64,000 nt of DNA from Laccaria trichodermophora (taxonomy: Eukaryota; Basidiomycota; Agaricomycetes; Agaricales; Hydnangiaceae), in contig JACTVC010000002.1 in NCBI GenBank assembly GCA_018417955.1, positions 1,302,001-1,366,000 of the forward strand, written 5' to 3'. Shown piece after piece: positions 12,422 through 21,981 of this stretch. The translations under genes and the position numbers were made by a program. The notes under the pieces are model-generated. The model was given only the letters and a program-made list of their open reading frames with translations, had not been told where the DNA came from and did no database searches. Every line of letters starts with the position of its first letter. The first letter of the stretch is position 1.

Positions 12422-15212
12422 ATGGACTCTCTACGACCAGTGCGTTTCTTCTTCTCTCCATGCACCATCCTCCCCTCTCATCTAGGCGGCGTTGCCAGCT
12501 CTCTCTCAACTCTCTCTCCACCGCCTCTCCTAGCCCCCCTATAAGCCTTTCCAACGATGATATCGAAGCTGTCATCCAAATGGCTACTTCCTCAAGGTCA
12601 TCCCCCGACGGTCATGCCCCACCTCTAAGGGACACTCGCACGCAGCTGTTTGTCGGAAACGTATGTCTCCCAACACGATCCCCTGACCATATTTTCACTA
12701 ATTCCCCTCATTAGCTTCCATACAGAGTGCGATGGCAGGACCTCAAAGATCTCTTTCGCAAAGCAGGGACAGTCCTTCGTGCTGATGTCTCCCTGGGACC
12801 TGATAATAGATCCCGTGGTTATGGCACCGTTCTCTTGGCCACAGCTGAGGAAGCAGGACGCGCAATTGACATGTTCAATGGCTACTCCTGGCAGACTCGC
12901 ACTTTGGAAGTGCGACCAGACAGACTACCACCAGACTCGGAAACTCCCATAGCTGGCGCAACTCACGTAAACCCCCACGCAACGCAGTCTTTCATCTCAG
13001 AGGAGCTGGACCATGCCGCTATATATGGGGGACAGGATGCGAGTAGCAGAAATCTTTTTGTTGGCAACGTGAGGTCATTTTGTTGTGGCTTACAGCGGTC
13101 CACTGACAACATACTTCATCAGCTTCCTTTTCACTGTCAATGGCAAGATCTCAAGGACCTGTTTCGACAGGCTGGCCCGATCACGCGCGCTGACGTCGCT
13201 TTGGGGCCGGATGGTAGGTCTCGCGGGTTCGGGACTGTCGTCTTCGCCACAGAAGTAGACGCCGACCGCGCAGTGAATTTGTTCAACGGGTAAACGTTCC
13301 CCTCTTCCTCCTGAATCTACTTTTTTTTTGATACGTTCACGATAGCTACGAATATAACGGTCGTGCGCTTAAAGTGCACCATGATAAATACTCACAAGCA
13401 GGCCAACCCACGTCGCCTGTGCAGGCATCGCTCCAGAGCATGATGTCCGCGACAAGTGCGATGAGCAACAACTCTTCTTTTAGCTCGCAACACATCATCC
13501 TTCCTCCTGGGTTCCAGTTTGACTTTGATCCCTCCCTGCCGAGTTCTCCATACGAAGTGTATCACCCCATTATTCCAGTGCCGTCACAACAACAGCAGCT
13601 GCACCAGCAACAACAATTACAGCGGCTACACTTGGAGCACTCACGTTTAGCGGATGCAACGTCGAGGCTTGATATCGATAGTCTTACAGCGTCTTTGAAG
13701 TCCACCCAAATCTCAAAGCCGCCAGCACAAAGACTTCACCTCCCTTCGTTGATGAAAACTTCCTCACTGCCTATCAGTTTACCATCATCGAGATCCACAA
13801 CAAGTATATCTGAAAAACCGCTTTCCATCTCCTCTGCGTCGTCGATATCGCAACACCACCACCAATCGCGTCATCCAGGTCCCATCTGCCTTCCCCCTCC
13901 TCCCAACGTCACCTTTCCATTATCTTCGCACGCAACCTCGCACCTCTTGCCGTCGAATAACAAGATCCAGCCGTTGCATCCACTCTCCTCGTCGTTTACA
14001 AACAACCCGAGCTCGACTCATAGCGCCACTAGTGCGAGCACGCCACACGGTCTGCCTCCAATAACACCGTCCATGCCACCATTCACATTCCAGCCCCCAC
14101 TCGCCTCTCCAGGAATCACCTACCACTCCTCCACTTCCTCATCAATCCGACAACAACAACAACAGCAGCAGCAGCAGCAATCTCAACCCATCCCGCCCAG
14201 CCCTCTGTACCAAACATCCTTCCACCCTGCCCCTCATCCGCTCCACCACCAACAACAGCGCCGGCCTTCTTTACCCTCTCCAGGAACCCATCCCCAACTT
14301 CACCACGCGATCCTAGCAGCCGCGTACTCGCCTGGCGTAGCCATGTCCCCAGGGGCGTTCTGGGGCCGTCCAGGGGAGGTACAAAACCCATTCATCAATC
14401 CCGCTGTGGGGGCGCCAGTTCACCCACTGCATCATCACCCACTGCCGTCGCCTGCGCATGGACATCCTGCAGGGGTGTATGGGCACGCGATGCATTCGCC
14501 TAGCGGGTACTTTTACTCTCCGCATCATGCTGGGGTGGGTGTTGAACCGAAAGGGTATTTTGATGCGATGTATTTTCCTCCTGCCGGTGCGTCTGCGAAC
14601 GCTGCTGCACTTGCGAGTTCTGGGGGCGTGGCTGCTGAGATTATGAAGGATGCTTCGCAGCATCATGTGGAAGTGGAAAAGGACGTGAAGGTGGAAAAGG
14701 GAGTTGGAGTTGGAGTGGATGGGGGGATTCAAGTGTCCTCCTCTACCACCACCACCACCACCTCTTCGTCGTCCTCTTCGTCGTTGTTGTTGGATGATCA
14801 GAGGTTAAGCAGGGATAAAAGCCCACAGTCTGCTTCGAGTAGTGTGGCTGAGACGAACGCGACTGGTGCGTCGTGGTTTACTAAAAGTGAGAGTGGGGAC
14901 CAGGACCAAGACCGGGATCGGGAGGACGTTATTGAGCATGATCAAGTGAACAAGACGCACTCGTTGAACGCAAGCACGAACAGTTTGGATTCTGGGAGAG
15001 GGTTTGAGGGGGAGGATAATGTCATTTCGAGGTCACATTCTGTGTCTGGGAGGAGGGAGAGCCTGAGTGGAGGGGCGTGTGGGCGGGTTAGGGGGAGGGG
15101 GGAGGCCGTGGATCCGCGTAGGCCAGAGTCGTCGGACCCGTTGCAGCAGCAGCAGCCACATGGACGGTTAGTGGAGCAGGCTCTTCATGCCATCGTTTCT
15201 GGCGGCCAGTAG
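12422..15212 (+). CDS. Two-RRM RNA-binding protein with long low-complexity C-terminal tail (Gbp2/Hrb1-like RRMs)
   Basis: A model with a tiny first exon (12422-12439, MDSLRP) and an intron 12440-12498 joins in frame to LSLNSLST and then to the RRMs. Start at ATG 12460 or 12580 without that intron is the alternative. Further introns are 12661-12714, 13069-13122 and 13290-13345. The two RRMs resemble each other: both carry RNP2 (QLFVGN, NLFVGN), WQDLKDLFR and an RNP1-like core (RSRGYGTV, RSRGFGTV). After RRM2 one exon of about 1.8 kb encodes a tail rich in Ser, Pro, His and Gln, with glutamine runs near 13590-13620 and 14150-14180 and an acidic segment near 14900. Such a protein would bind mRNA in nucleus or cytoplasm; the tail is probably disordered. 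RRM assignment is firm; the specific role is not. Confidence 0.88.
14151..14180 (+). repeat. CAA/CAG trinucleotide tract coding polyglutamine
   Basis: Consecutive CAA then CAG codons encode about ten glutamines inside the disordered tail of the RRM protein. Such tracts are length-variable between strains. Confidence 0.85.
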
Positions 15213-15652
15213 ACGATCCCCCGAACCACAAACCGCGACTGCAACTGAAAAATACCGGTCGGTCGTACCACCCGTGGCAGAAGCTCAATTCCCGGGTTTT
15301 TAGATTAAATTCATAGGGCGAAAGAAGTACTTAATTTTAGGACCTTGCCGAGAGTCAGTGTTTTTGTTGTATATGCTAGGTTGTGCTGTTCGTTCTAGTG
15401 GGCTATTTGTAGATTACTATTCTCTTTCCGTGTTTTTTTTTTGGCATTTCAGTCTGTTCGTACATAGTGTTGGATTTATACTGCATACTTATAGCACACG
15501 CACACTGCCCATTGTAGAATTATGTTGCAGCAAGTACTTCCAGAGGTGATTATTACATAATTGATTGATAATGGCCATGACGTGTATGACGTCACAACTG
15601 GTTCGAAGTTTCCCCTATAATTCGCAACCTCAGGTCTTCATTGAATAGTACG
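15213..15652. other. Intergenic region: RRM gene 3-prime UTR and HNH gene promoter
   Basis: Between two genes in the same orientation. T-rich sequence follows the RRM stop. A perfect CRE palindrome sits at 15587-15594, 59 bp before the next ATG. No gene is recognised. Confidence 0.5.
15587..15594. promoter_or_regulatory. CRE/ATF-type palindrome TGACGTCA
   Basis: Perfect eight-base bZIP (ATF/CREB) recognition palindrome, 59 bp upstream of the HNH gene start and flanked on the left by a half-site TGACG. Function is inferred from position only. Confidence 0.4.
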
Positions 15653-16933
15653 ATGCAGCTGTCCAAAGTACCCAATCCTGTGTTCCCCAGCATCCAAGAT
15701 ATCGCGCTTTATACCATGTGTGACTCGTTGGCAGTACACAAGGATCTTTGTGCGTCCACCCAATTCAAAAAGTGGCGCATATATTGATATTCCTGCATAG
15801 ACGGCTCATCACTGAACGGTCAAAGGTCGATAGCCGACTTTTTCAAGCTACTTGACCATTTTATCCGCGTTATTCCTGACAATGACTATAAACTGCAAAA
15901 ACTCGACGACACTCTCACTCCATTGACCATTCCTCCCGTCGAACGATCGTCTCCGGGAATTATTGCAGCTGGGAACTACCTTATACGTACGCGACTTTCC
16001 TTCAGCTAACGGTGGCTCCTGATTCTGACTTCTCTTCAGTGCCTTCAGTTGAGGGTGGGGAGATCGCGTTCAGGCCTCTCGGTCTTACGTTTTTCAACCT
16101 CCGGCTTAGCCCAACTGCCACACCTTTAGAACGTGCAGCCAACCTCTATGGAGTGTCTACGACAAGTGAAAGATCAAGCAGGGTAAGATTGCACCTTCGC
16201 CCCCCTCTTGTAATTGTTAACTTGTCGCAGGATCCTCCAATCCACCCCCAAAGCTTCCAGATGAGACTCGTTCATAGAGATAAAGGATGTGCGGTCTGTT
16301 TGGCAGCCGGAATCCCAAAGGTCTACGAGTACGACGGAGACTCTGATTTTTTCAAAGGCGGGCATATCATTGATCTCGCCTATCATGCCCTAGTAAGCTC
16401 TCTACAATTCTCTGTTGCCTTTTCACTCACTGGCACTTATCCCATCATTGTCAAGTGGGACGCCAAAGGATATCCAGCACTCGTCAGAGATCCTTACACC
16501 GATCCTGCCAATGCCAACAACCGGTTTGCGAGTCCGTCGACACGGACAAAGAAGGACTCCAGGCGAATGAACTCCCTGGAGAATGGGATCTTGTTTTGCC
16601 TCAAACATCATAGGGATTACAAGGACTTTCGCTTTTCAATTCATCCTGAAGTCAAGACCCCCTTTCCCTCCTTGTGCCGATCTTTAATTTTCTTTTGAGC
16701 AGACCCACGAGATATTTTCTTTCTATCCAGACAATGCCGCGCTGCAGGGCGTTGAAGTGAAGGCCCCATGGGACGGTTTGAATCCTCTATACCCTCCTCC
16801 GCTCCCTGCTTTGCTCCAGATACACTACTTCTCGTCCATTGCAAAGGCTACTATGAAGGGAGGTGGGGATGGGTTTGAGCTTGATGACGATGACGATGAC
16901 TGTGAGGAGCTCTCCGAACTAGAGGAAGTTTGA
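15653..16933 (+). CDS. HNH nuclease domain protein (HNH_2-like, agaricomycete family)
   Basis: Exons 15653-15749, 15801-15986, 16040-16182, 16231-16392, about 16456-16650 and about 16704-16933 join in one frame, ending at TGA 16931-16933. The N-terminal half has no known domain. The centre contains a Cys pair (CAVCLAAG), a GGHIIDLAYH segment and then RMNSLENGILFCLKHH, which matches the His-Asn-His core of HNH_2-type endonuclease domains. The C-terminus ends in a run of Asp followed by Glu and Leu residues. Proteins of this type are numerous in mushroom genomes and their role is unknown; nuclease activity is inferred from the motif. The exon near 16393-16455 could instead be retained, since that stretch is open. 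Confidence 0.82.
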
Positions 16934-17329
16934 AACGAGCAAGTGGGAATATGGCTTAATGGTTTATCGTTGGACAGGGAGATTACTTGATGTTTGGCTT
17001 TTTTGGTCTCTGTCCGCCAAACCACCTTTTTCATGATGCGACACAAAGGTTGAGCGTGTTTCAAATAAAACCAGGGTAGTCTTAGCGTAGTCTGTAGTAT
17101 ACCTTTTGATGCATTCGATGGTTCTTTCTTCAAGAGGCTCTGCATGTCTATTGAAAAGTAGGGCCCCCGAACCTGGTAATACATCCTTGACATGGCGCGC
17201 GAGAGGATTGGGGTACGTAAAAGTACTACATATCAAGACTATCATTGGCCACTTGTACCTCAATTTGTAATGTGTTATTGGCAGGGCGTGCACGGTCGCG
17301 TGTAAATCAGCCAAAAATCAGTTTGACCT
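16934..17329. other. Intergenic region without recognised gene
   Basis: Downstream of the HNH gene and upstream of the DUF1769 pseudogene. Short minus-strand ORFs overlap here, but they run antisense into the acidic 3-prime end of the HNH gene and show no family signature. Confidence 0.45.
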
Positions 17330-18371
17330 TGACCTTCATATTGCCTTCATACCCGGACGATGGTCCCACTCCAATCCTTGACGGAACGGTGATGAGGATC
17401 TTAACAACTTCTGGATAGCAAGGTGTCGCAGAGGCTTCCAAGATTGTGCAAGTTCGTTTGAACCATTCTGGAGGGCTCTCACGAATAAAGGGCTCACTCA
17501 TTCCAGGGTGCACTGAGGGTGCCATTTCTATTCCTGACTCTTCATCCGAAACGATGGTACTGGCAATCACATCTCTATTGAACACCTCCGAACTACATAA
17601 CATCTTGTCAGACCTATTCGAAGGTTAGATTATAGCCCACATTAAGGGATTCGTGGATGAGCGTGCAGTGCGCGAGTCAAAATTCTTTGACGAGGAGTGT
17701 CTTGAGTTCAAGGTGTGTAAGTCAAGGTTCTTGATTTTGACCATTTGCAACATGTCTTCCTATGGGGCGATTTTTGGAGCATTATACGGCGAACGACGTC
17801 CTCTTTGGAAATACCTTTGATCGACCTTTGACGCTTCCTTGGGTTGCAGGCGCCGTTTTGAACTTCATGCAGTGAGTGAAGACTTCCTTTTTGTTGTCTC
17901 GGCGGTCATGACCTAGGACACAGTCTGAATTGTCTACTCAGTCTGGTTTGTCGACTGAATAGCTGTATCGATCCGACCCACGAATCGCCAGACCGATTTG
18001 GGCCTCGTGTGAGTCCAATGTAAATGAGAATCAAATATTTTCTCTCCCTGACTGAATTGAAATGACTGTAGGCTCTATCACGACAGAATTTTGTTGGGGG
18101 TTCTCAAAGTACAGTCCATCCCTTCAATCACTTCGACTCCCTGGAGGATTATCGTTCAACCTAATGCGATACTGGAACGGACAGCCTGCTAGGTTTGTGT
18201 GCTGCGAGCGAACCGACGTTTGGATTGAGAAATAGAGAGCCATGGGGATGGATATTTTAGTGTGTTGCTATTGAACTGGCTGACGACGAAGAGGATGTGG
18301 ACAACGAAGAGGATGCGGACAATGAAGAGGATGCGGACAACGAGGAGGATGCGAAAGATGATGTGGAATGA
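17330..18371 (+). pseudogene. DUF1769 (UPF0590) pseudogene
   Basis: Successive pieces match the fungal DUF1769 family and the partial gene at the right edge of the window: FEG..IIAHIKGF near 17625-17660, NDVLFGNTFDRPLTLPW near 17790-17850, ITTEFCWGF near 18075, LSFNLMRYWNGQPARFVCC near 18145-18205 and an acidic tail ending at TGA 18369-18371. The gene is broken. In-frame TAG codons occur after LTTSG and after FEG. Four bases present in the right-edge gene are missing near 17990. The codon for Trp in the IFWCV segment has become TAG near 18256. The central part found in the right-edge gene (from MPHFTHTR up to DPTNRQ) is absent. The intron before ITTEF and the 3-prime flank are retained, so this is a DNA-level copy rather than a retrocopy. 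Confidence 0.82.
18287..18353 (+). repeat. 18-base minisatellite coding an acidic repeat
   Basis: Units close to GAAGAGGATGCGGACAAC are repeated about four times and encode EEDADN-like peptides. The related gene at 63.2 kb has about two units, so the array expanded or contracted after duplication. Confidence 0.85.
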
Positions 18372-19579
18372 CCTGGAAGATATAGCGAATTAGACTCTAC
18401 TACTGTACATGTATAATGAATCCCATTTACCGCGCGTCCCTTGACAACGCGTAAGGAGAAATGCCACTTACCGATAGGCTCGGAGGTTCGACATGTGGCC
18501 ACATTCTAATTATCCCTCTGGCCCGGGGAAGTGGTGCGTGCACTTACGAGTAGAGGGGTTCTATATCTTCTAAACGTAGTCGAGAGCGGGACGTGGACAT
18601 TACGATGCATTCACCAGAGTAAGTATTTTGAGCGAAAGTTTGGCGAAAGTAATTACTTACTACGCTTAGTCACCAACATCAGGTGAGATAGAAAAATACC
18701 TGGCTCAGGTTTGAACAGTCAAAAAATCGAGAGGTGGAGTTTCCTTGTTCCTTGCATGCCCAAACTAAAAGGAGATGGAATACGAAGTAAGTTATGGAAC
18801 TTGAGCTTGCCAGTGAAAATTGGTTACCTTGAGTTCAAACAAGCCGACTCGGATAGATTGCCTCCGAGCATAACAAAATTTATAGCCTCCTCTATCAAGC
18901 TTCAAATAAAGATTACTGCGCCCTGCCCAGAATCCCGACAAGGAAGAGCGTCTACCATCTCAACTCAGCTGCGCTCCTGCGGAGAAGCCACGAAGTTGAA
19001 TTATTATTTGGTGGTTCTGTTTGTCTGCCCAGACGTTGATGCCAAACATCGCGTTCATGTTCACGACCAATAACTCCTATTCACTCCTTCGCACTGCATA
19101 AAACTTGCCATGTGCCAGTTCCAAAGCTCACGAGTCCCTCATGTCCTCCGGCGGTCTTTGGGAATCCTTGTTCATCTTCATCAGCCCTCAAGGTCCCGTA
19201 ATCCCTCTAATCCCCGCATTATGCCCATCGACATGTTTAAAGAGCGTAAATGGGGCAATCACGAATTTTTGGGATGATATACGGGCCCACATCTGATTGC
19301 GACTTAAAATCTTTCTTCACGGGGCGCGGTACAACATATATATCCGGAAAGCGACGGCAGTGGCCCAGAGTGAACCTCCCTTTACCTCGAACAAGCCTTG
19401 AGAGAAATTCAAGCGGTGTACCTCGACCAAGTTGTCTATATCTCAGGGATGCGCATGCCAGTTCAGGGTGACCAGGGTGCTTGCCATATTCTGATTCAAG
19501 GTCCTCCCACCGTCAAGTTGTTTCCTGTGAGAAGGACGTAACCTCGGAAAAATCTTATTCTCCGTTAAATACCCGCAAG
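18372..19579. other. Intergenic region of about 1.2 kb without recognised gene
   Basis: The first 60 bases still match the 3-prime flank of the DUF1769 gene at 63.2 kb. The remainder has several plus-strand ORFs (the longest 18711-19073, 120 codons) without signature, splice context or conserved motif that I recognise. The right end should hold the promoter of the membrane protein gene. Confidence 0.4.
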
Positions 19580-21469
19580 ATGGCTATCACGGTGAGTTGT
19601 TGGATACTTCTATCCCCCCGCCTCCCGCTTTTTCTTACCCCTTTTTTCATTTAATCTTACTCCTTACTCGGGGTACCCATCGTCTCAAGAATAATGAAGC
19701 CAGCAGAAGTCGCGTGAATGTTTTTTTCTTCTTTCATTGGAAGATATCTTCCTGTTCGTTCTATCATGCTCATTTTACCGATCTATCAAGCCACGGGTAC
19801 ATGTTCATCGGACTGATGCTTAATATCCTCCTGTTTGGAATTATGATCGCCCAGGTCTACGTTTATCACACGTCCTATAAAAAGTGAGCACTTTGAATGA
19901 ATGAAGATGTGCGTGATAAGGTTGACTCCCAACTTTTTGTTTCACTTAGGGATTCGCGGGGGCTCAAATGTTTTGTTCGTTCACTTTTCGTCCTTTCATT
20001 ATGCATTACCAGCACTCAATATCTCGATTTAGGTTTCATATCTTTTCATCGCCGACCTGGTCAACGCGATCTTCTGTTTTGTTTATCTTTATCGGTCGCT
20101 CATTATTAATTTCGGTACGCTGCCATGAGCCTGCTCGTGTTGAAACCGAATTAATGTGCTATTAGGCGATGCGGAGGCGCTTGGTGTAGCTGATTGGGGT
20201 GAGTTTCAATGTTTGGAAAGCCCGAACTTACCTCATTATGTCTGGAATCTCTAGTATTCGCAACTGGTATCTACACTTTCATTCCCCCGTCCCCGACTTG
20301 CCGATGAAATAAACGCCGCTATAGAGCCAGCTTTGACGGCCATTATCGCTAGCTCCGTGCAACTCTTCTTTGCGAGGCGCATCTGGCTTTTGACAAAAAA
20401 CTGGGCTCTTGTCGCGCTGGTCGTTCTCACCTCCTTGACTTCCGGAAGTGAGTTGTTTTTTAGATGTTCCGATTTTTTATAACTTTCTTTGATGCACAGT
20501 TTGTGGGATTATGACCGCTTTTGAGGTTGGGCGGACGCCAAGCTTTGTAGACTTCAGAAATTTCGAGGTGTTTTTTCCTTTAATTTTGATGAAGAATTTT
20601 GGCGCTAACATTTACGGCTCTGTGTGTTTTATAGGCTGTAGTCAGCGTTTGGCTGGCGAGTACCGTGGCATGTGATGCTTTTATTACATTTATTCTGGTC
20701 CACACTTTGTGGGTGTCCCAATTCTCTGTTTTAGACGTGATTATTGACGGCCCTACGTTAGGGTAAGACATTGAGTGCAAAATCACAAAATGACATATTG
20801 ACGCCATCGGCTGTTAGCGAAAACACAAGACAGGGTTCCAACGCTCCGATATGATGGTTGACCGCATCATTCGCAGTAAGAGCCGCCTTTCAGAACTGCT
20901 GTCTATTCCGCTAAATATGAGAACAGTCACTGTTCAAACTGGTTTCATTACCATGATTATCGCGGCGTTGGATCTCGCCTTTTATCTTGCTAATGTTAGC
21001 ACTGTTCTGCCATCTCCTGCATTCACGTTCTCAGTGTTGATTTTCCACTTTCAGCCATCCGGCCTTCACCTTCTGTTCAGCTTTCCGCTTTCAAAATTAT
21101 ATACAAACTCCCTCATGAGTAGTCTCAATTCACGACATAAAGTGTTCTACGGATCCGTTACGCAGCCTTCAACAATGGACGGCATTAATACCTCTAGCGC
21201 AATAGTCCCCCCGTCCCAGCGTGTCCACAATTCAAAACAAGTGAGTCGTGCTTGCTTAATTTTCGCAGCAGAAATTGCTCACTGGTTTCCTAAAGCAGGA
21301 CATCATAAGCTTTGGAGCTCCGGCACGCCCAGAGGTGTTTGTGCATGTGGAGCATCATGAACTTCGAGATGTTCATGAACAACTTGGGATTCAAGAAACT
21401 GGTAATGAGGAGCAAAGTTTTCGCTCGTCGCTAGAGAAAGGTGATGAGGGAAAATGGCCGGCTGTTTAG
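19580..21469 (+). CDS. Seven-helix membrane protein, DUF6534 type
   Basis: About ten short exons encode a seven-helix protein of a family abundant in Agaricomycetes. The first exon is probably MAIT (19580-19591). Conserved landmarks in order: HGYMFIGLMLNILLFGIMIAQ (helix 1), LFIADLVNAIF, GVADWVFATEPALTAIIAS after splicing, the helix beginning WALVALVV, FEVGRTPSFVDF, LASTVACDAFI, LRKHKTGFQRSD, TVQTGFITM and FPLSKLYTNSLMSSLNSR, which is the strongest family signature. The C-terminal cytosolic tail is hydrophilic and ends at TAG 21467-21469. Biochemical role is unknown; receptor or transport roles have not been established for the family as far as I know. The exact join between exon 1 and exon 2 is uncertain. 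Confidence 0.87.
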
Positions 21470-21981
21470 TACTTGCCAAGAACTGTAATATAAATTATCT
21501 GAGTGGAAGCAACTGCGATTGGTCGTAACTCGTGACGTCATTACATTTGGAGAGAAAATGAGGCTGTTATCAGAAACATATATCAAATAGCGCCCTCCGG
21601 CGGCGTGCTCTTCCTCCAACTTCCCCTCCGAGACGCCCTCGACGCCCTCGCCGTCTCATTCACGTTTAACTTTTTCAATTTCACCGCTGTCAGGTCCCGA
21701 GAAAACTATAAGAAGCAGCACTCGTGTTGGCCGCCACTTATCACCGCCAGCAAGCCATCACTTGTTCTCGTTCCACCAAAACACACCGCCCATACCTCCT
21801 TGTTGGATTTCATAGTTTCAAGCATTTGGCTGCGCATCGCGACTGCTGCAGCCAGCCGAAGTTGGTTCGTCTGAACCTTCTCCGTGAGACGCTGGCGTAA
21901 CACGCTGCTTTATTGCGCCCATTGTTGCATCGCACTTGCCACCTACTACTGATCTTTCCCTCTTTCTTGTTGATATCGCCA
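21470..21981. other. Promoter region of the PH-domain gene
   Basis: Intergenic DNA with an inverted CCAAT element (GATTGG near 21517) and a CRE palindrome at 21533-21540. Antisense and sense ORFs here show no signature. Confidence 0.45.
21533..21540. promoter_or_regulatory. CRE/ATF-type palindrome TGACGTCA
   Basis: Second perfect CRE in the window, about 440 bp upstream of the PH-domain gene start and close to an inverted CCAAT box. Regulatory role is inferred from sequence only. Confidence 0.35.

Noticed and set aside
12234..12485. Upstream 83-codon ORF as N-terminus of the RRM protein
   Set aside because: The region is CT-rich and promoter-like. A start at 12422 with an ordinary 59-nt intron gives a more natural N-terminus.
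14116..14732. Minus-strand ORFs opposite the RRM gene tail
   Set aside because: They mirror low-complexity His/Gln/Pro codons of the sense frame (runs of Val, Met and Arg) and have no independent support.
16825..17314. Overlapping minus-strand ORFs after the HNH gene
   Set aside because: They run antisense into the acidic 3-prime end of the HNH gene (producing Ser runs) and show no recognisable family.
18287..18353. Possible CRISPR-like repeat array
   Set aside because: Units are adjacent, 18 bases long, without spacers, and encode an acidic peptide in frame with the DUF1769 tail; the host is eukaryotic.
18711..19073. 120-codon plus-strand ORF in the gap after the DUF1769 pseudogene
   Set aside because: No recognised domain, no convincing splice partners and no codon pattern suggestive of coding; left as unassigned sequence.
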